Assembly: GCA_030697615.1 (NCBI GenBank)
Contig: JAUYPK010000111.1
Coordinates: forward strand, 1 to 6,570
DNA from: Microcaldota archaeon
GTDB lineage: Archaea; Micrarchaeota; Micrarchaeia; Norongarragalinales; UBA8480
Reading direction: 5' to 3'
DNA: 6,570 bases
The notes under the pieces are model-generated. The model made no database searches. It was given only the letters and a program-made list of their open reading frames with translations, and was not told where the DNA came from. Positions 4,407 through 6,570 of this stretch are shown here, one piece after another (the first letter of the stretch is position 1; each line of letters begins with the position of its first letter). The position numbers and the translations under genes are program-made.

Positions 4407-6570
4407 ATGGTTTTTGACCTTGACGTTATAAAAAAAATGTATGGCCAGTTGCCACAGCGAATAGCTGCAACGCGACAAAAGTTACAGCGGCCGCTTACTT
4501 TAACTGAAAAAATACTCTACTCCCACTTAGCTGGAGCTGAAATGCAAAGCTATTCGCGCGGAAAGGACTATGTTGACTTCGCTCCGGATAGAGTTGCAAT
4601 GCAAGACGCAACCGCACAAATGGCGCTGTTACAGTTCATGCAAGCTGGACGGCAAAAAGTCGCTGTTCCCACTACAGTTCATTGCGACCACCTTATAGTT
4701 GCGCAAGCAGGTAGTTCAAAAGATTTACAAACTGCACTTGAAAAAAACAAAGAAGTTTACGACTTTTTGTCAAGCGTTTCAAACAAATACGGCATCGGCT
4801 TTTGGAAACCTGGGGCCGGTATAATCCACCAAGTTGTGCTAGAGCAATACGCTTTTCCAGGCGCGTTGATGATTGGAACTGATTCGCACACTGTAAATGC
4901 AGGTGGATTAGGCATGGTTGCAATTGGAGTTGGCGGCGCAGATGCGTGTGACGTAATGGCGGGCTTGCCATGGGAGTTGAAATTTCCAAAATTAATCGGC
5001 GTAAAATTAACCGGCAAGTTAAGCGGCTGGACTTCTGCCAAAGATGTGATTCTTAAAGTTGCCGGCCTCCTTACTGTGAAAGGCGGCACAGATGCAATTT
5101 TGGAATACTTCGGACCAGGCGCATTGAATATTTCAGCAACTGGAAAAGGGACAATTTGCAATATGGGTGCAGAAATCGGTGCAACAACTTCAATTTTCGG
5201 CTACGACGAGTCAATGGCACGCTACTTAACCGCAACCGGAAGGGAAGAAGTTGCACTTGCAGCTGACAAAGTTGCGGAGCATTTAACCGGCGACGCTGAG
5301 GTTTATGAAAACCCTGCAAAATATTTCGACCAAGTGATTGAAATCAACTTATCTGAACTTGAACCGCATGTCAATGGTCCTTTTACTCCTGATTTAGCGT
5401 GGCCAATTTCAAAATTTGCACAAGCGGCAAAGGAAAACAACTGGCCAGAAACGCTTGAAGTTGGTTTAATAGGTTCGTGTACAAACTCTTCTTACGAAGA
5501 TATTACGCGCGCAGCTTCAATTGCCAAACAAGCAGTTGATGCTGGCATTAAAACAAAGTCTGAATTCGTAATTACGCCTGGCTCTGAACAAATTCGCTAC
5601 ACTGTTCAACGCGACGGTTTGTTGCAAATTTTTGAAGATATTGGCGGAGTTGTGCTTGCAAATGCTTGCGGGCCATGCATTGGCCAATGGGCGCGGCATT
5701 CCAATGACCCTAATCGCAAAAATTCAATTATGACTTCGTTTAACCGCAACTTTGCAAAACGAAACGACGGTAACCCAAACACCCACGCGTTTGTAGCTTC
5801 GCCTGAAATCGTAACTGCATTTGCACTAGCGGGGAAACTAACCTTTAATCCGCTTACTGATTTTTTGGAAAACGAAAAAGGTGAAAAAGTTAAACTCACT
5901 GAACCCCAAGGGATTGAACTTCCGCCTGCTGGGTTCGGCGTTGAAGACGCGGGTTACGTTGAACCAGCTGAAAACGGCAACGCTGTCAACGTAATTGTTT
6001 CCGCAACTTCTGACCGCTTGCAACTTCTTGAGCCGTTTCAAAAATGGGAAGGAACTGACTTGCAAGGGTTGAAACTGCTCATTAAAGTAAAAGGGAAGTG
6101 TACGACTGACCACATTTCAATGGCTGGCCCGTGGCTAAAGTACCGCGGCCACTTGGATAATATTTCAAACAACATGTTAACCGGTGCAATAAACGTTTTC
6201 AACGAAAAAGCGGACAGCGTGAAAAATCAGTTAACTGGCGAGTATGGTGCAGTTCCGAAAGTGCAACGCGCTTACAAAGTAGCAGGTGTTGGCTCAATTG
6301 TTGTAGGCGAGGAGAATTACGGCGAGGGGTCTTCGCGTGAACACGCTGCAATGGAACCGCGGTTTTTAGGTGTGCGGGTTATTTTGGTTAAGAGTTTTGC
6401 GCGTATTCACGAAACTAATCTCAAGAAGCAAGGCATGCTTGCGCTTACGTTTGCAAACAAGGCGGATTATGACAAAATCCAAGAAAACGACACAATCGAC
6501 GTAACCGGTTTAACTTCATTTACTCCGGGTGTGCCACTGAAAATATTATTGTTCACAGCGACGGTTCAAT
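4407..6570 (+). CDS. acn: aconitate hydratase, mitochondrial type (3' end cut off; apparent frameshift near the end)
   Basis: This [4Fe-4S] enzyme interconverts citrate and isocitrate via cis-aconitate in the TCA cycle; it is cytosolic. 721 codons are present. Matches to aconitase: CDHL at 93-96, TDSH at 158-161 (Asp159, His161), cluster ligands Cys358 (GSCTNSS), Cys421 and Cys424 (ACGPCIG), [10 protein letters not shown], and [10 protein letters not shown] with Ser642 and Arg644. From Cys358 on, numbering equals that of mature porcine mitochondrial aconitase (about 754 residues), so roughly 30 residues lie beyond the window. The N-terminus ([16 protein letters not shown]) and whole sequence resemble the mitochondrial-type aconitases of Bacteroidota; there is no transit peptide. 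After LKI at 711-713 the frame reads LLFTATVQ, whereas the -1 frame reads IVHSDGS, the conserved continuation, so one base is probably missing near 6548. The ATG lies 28 bp after gltX with no clear ribosome site. An AT-rich stretch at 4381-4390 might be a weak promoter. Confidence 0.95.
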   Translation, partial: MVFDLDVIKKMYGQLPQRIAATRQKLQRPLTLTEKILYSHLAGAEMQSYSRGKDYVDFAPDRVAMQDATAQMALLQFMQAGRQKVAVPTTVHCDHLIVAQAGSSKDLQTALEKNKEVYDFLSSVSNKYGIGFWKPGAGIIHQVVLEQYAFPGALMIGTDSHTVNAGGLGMVAIGVGGADACDVMAGLPWELKFPKLIGVKLTGKLSGWTSAKDVILKVAGLLTVKGGTDAILEYFGPGALNISATGKGTICNMGAEIGATTSIFGYDESMARYLTATGREEVALAADKVAEHLTGDAEVYENPAKYFDQVIEINLSELEPHVNGPFTPDLAWPISKFAQAAKENNWPETLEVGLIGSCTNSSYEDITRAASIAKQAVDAGIKTKSEFVITPGSEQIRYTVQRDGLLQIFEDIGGVVLANACGPCIGQWARHSNDPNRKNSIMTSFNRNFAKRNDGNPNTHAFVASPEIVTAFALAGKLTFNPLTDFLENEKGEKVKLTEPQGIELPPAGFGVEDAGYVEPAENGNAVNVIVSATSDRLQLLEPFQKWEGTDLQGLKLLIKVKGKCTTDHISMAGPWLKYRGHLDNISNNMLTGAINVFNEKADSVKNQLTGEYGAVPKVQRAYKVAGVGSIVVGEENYGEGSSREHAAMEPRFLGVRVILVKSFARIHETNLKKQGMLALTFANKADYDKIQENDTIDVTGLTSFTPGVPLKILLFTATVQ

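Noticed and set aside
4033..5899. Several long minus-strand ORFs opposite gltX and acn
   Set aside because: They are antisense shadows of well-supported conserved genes and show no protein family features.
6543..6552. Programmed -1 frameshift in acn
   Set aside because: No X-XXY-YYZ slippery heptamer in the reading frame and no visible downstream structure within the window; an error or mutation is simpler.

Overview
The window looks like archaeal chromosome, probably from a small-genome (DPANN-type) lineage such as Micrarchaeota or Diapherotrites. The domain call rests on three things. There is an archaeal-type glutamyl-tRNA synthetase. There are TATA/BRE-like promoter elements instead of -35/-10 boxes. 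One gene has an AGGTGA ribosome binding site. The lineage call is inference from overall resemblance only. Base composition is moderately AT-rich and similar across the genes.

Layout. Positions 1-119 hold the last codons of a plus-strand gene that enters from outside the window. A 99-residue orphan ORF (145-444, minus strand) converges on it. From 445 to about 900 there is no convincing gene, but the right part is structured. A TATA-like box at 751-758 is followed at the expected distance by a nested inverted-repeat element (785-899). That element can fold into a three-way-junction RNA, and a second BRE/TATA candidate (852-868) lies inside it. Then comes a tight plus-strand cluster of four genes: an ACT-like-domain protein (916-1614), a polyprenyl diphosphate synthase (1646-2707), glutamyl-tRNA synthetase (2717-4378), and a mitochondrial-type aconitase (4407 to the window end, without its last ~30 residues). 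Gaps between these genes are 31, 9 and 28 bp, so they are probably one operon.

How the genes may work together. The synthase makes the prenyl chains of archaeal ether lipids. GltX charges tRNA with glutamate. Aconitase makes isocitrate on the route to 2-oxoglutarate, the precursor of glutamate. The ACT-like protein at the head of the cluster could sense a small ligand, perhaps an amino acid, but nothing in the sequence identifies one.

Most notable points: (1) a candidate structured RNA or leader at 785-899; (2) an apparent single-base frameshift in the aconitase about 25 bases before the window end; (3) eukaryote-type (type III-like) signatures in the prenyl synthase; (4) a bacterial/mitochondrial-style aconitase in an archaeal operon, suggesting old gene transfer. 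I see no mobile element, CRISPR array, tRNA or rRNA.
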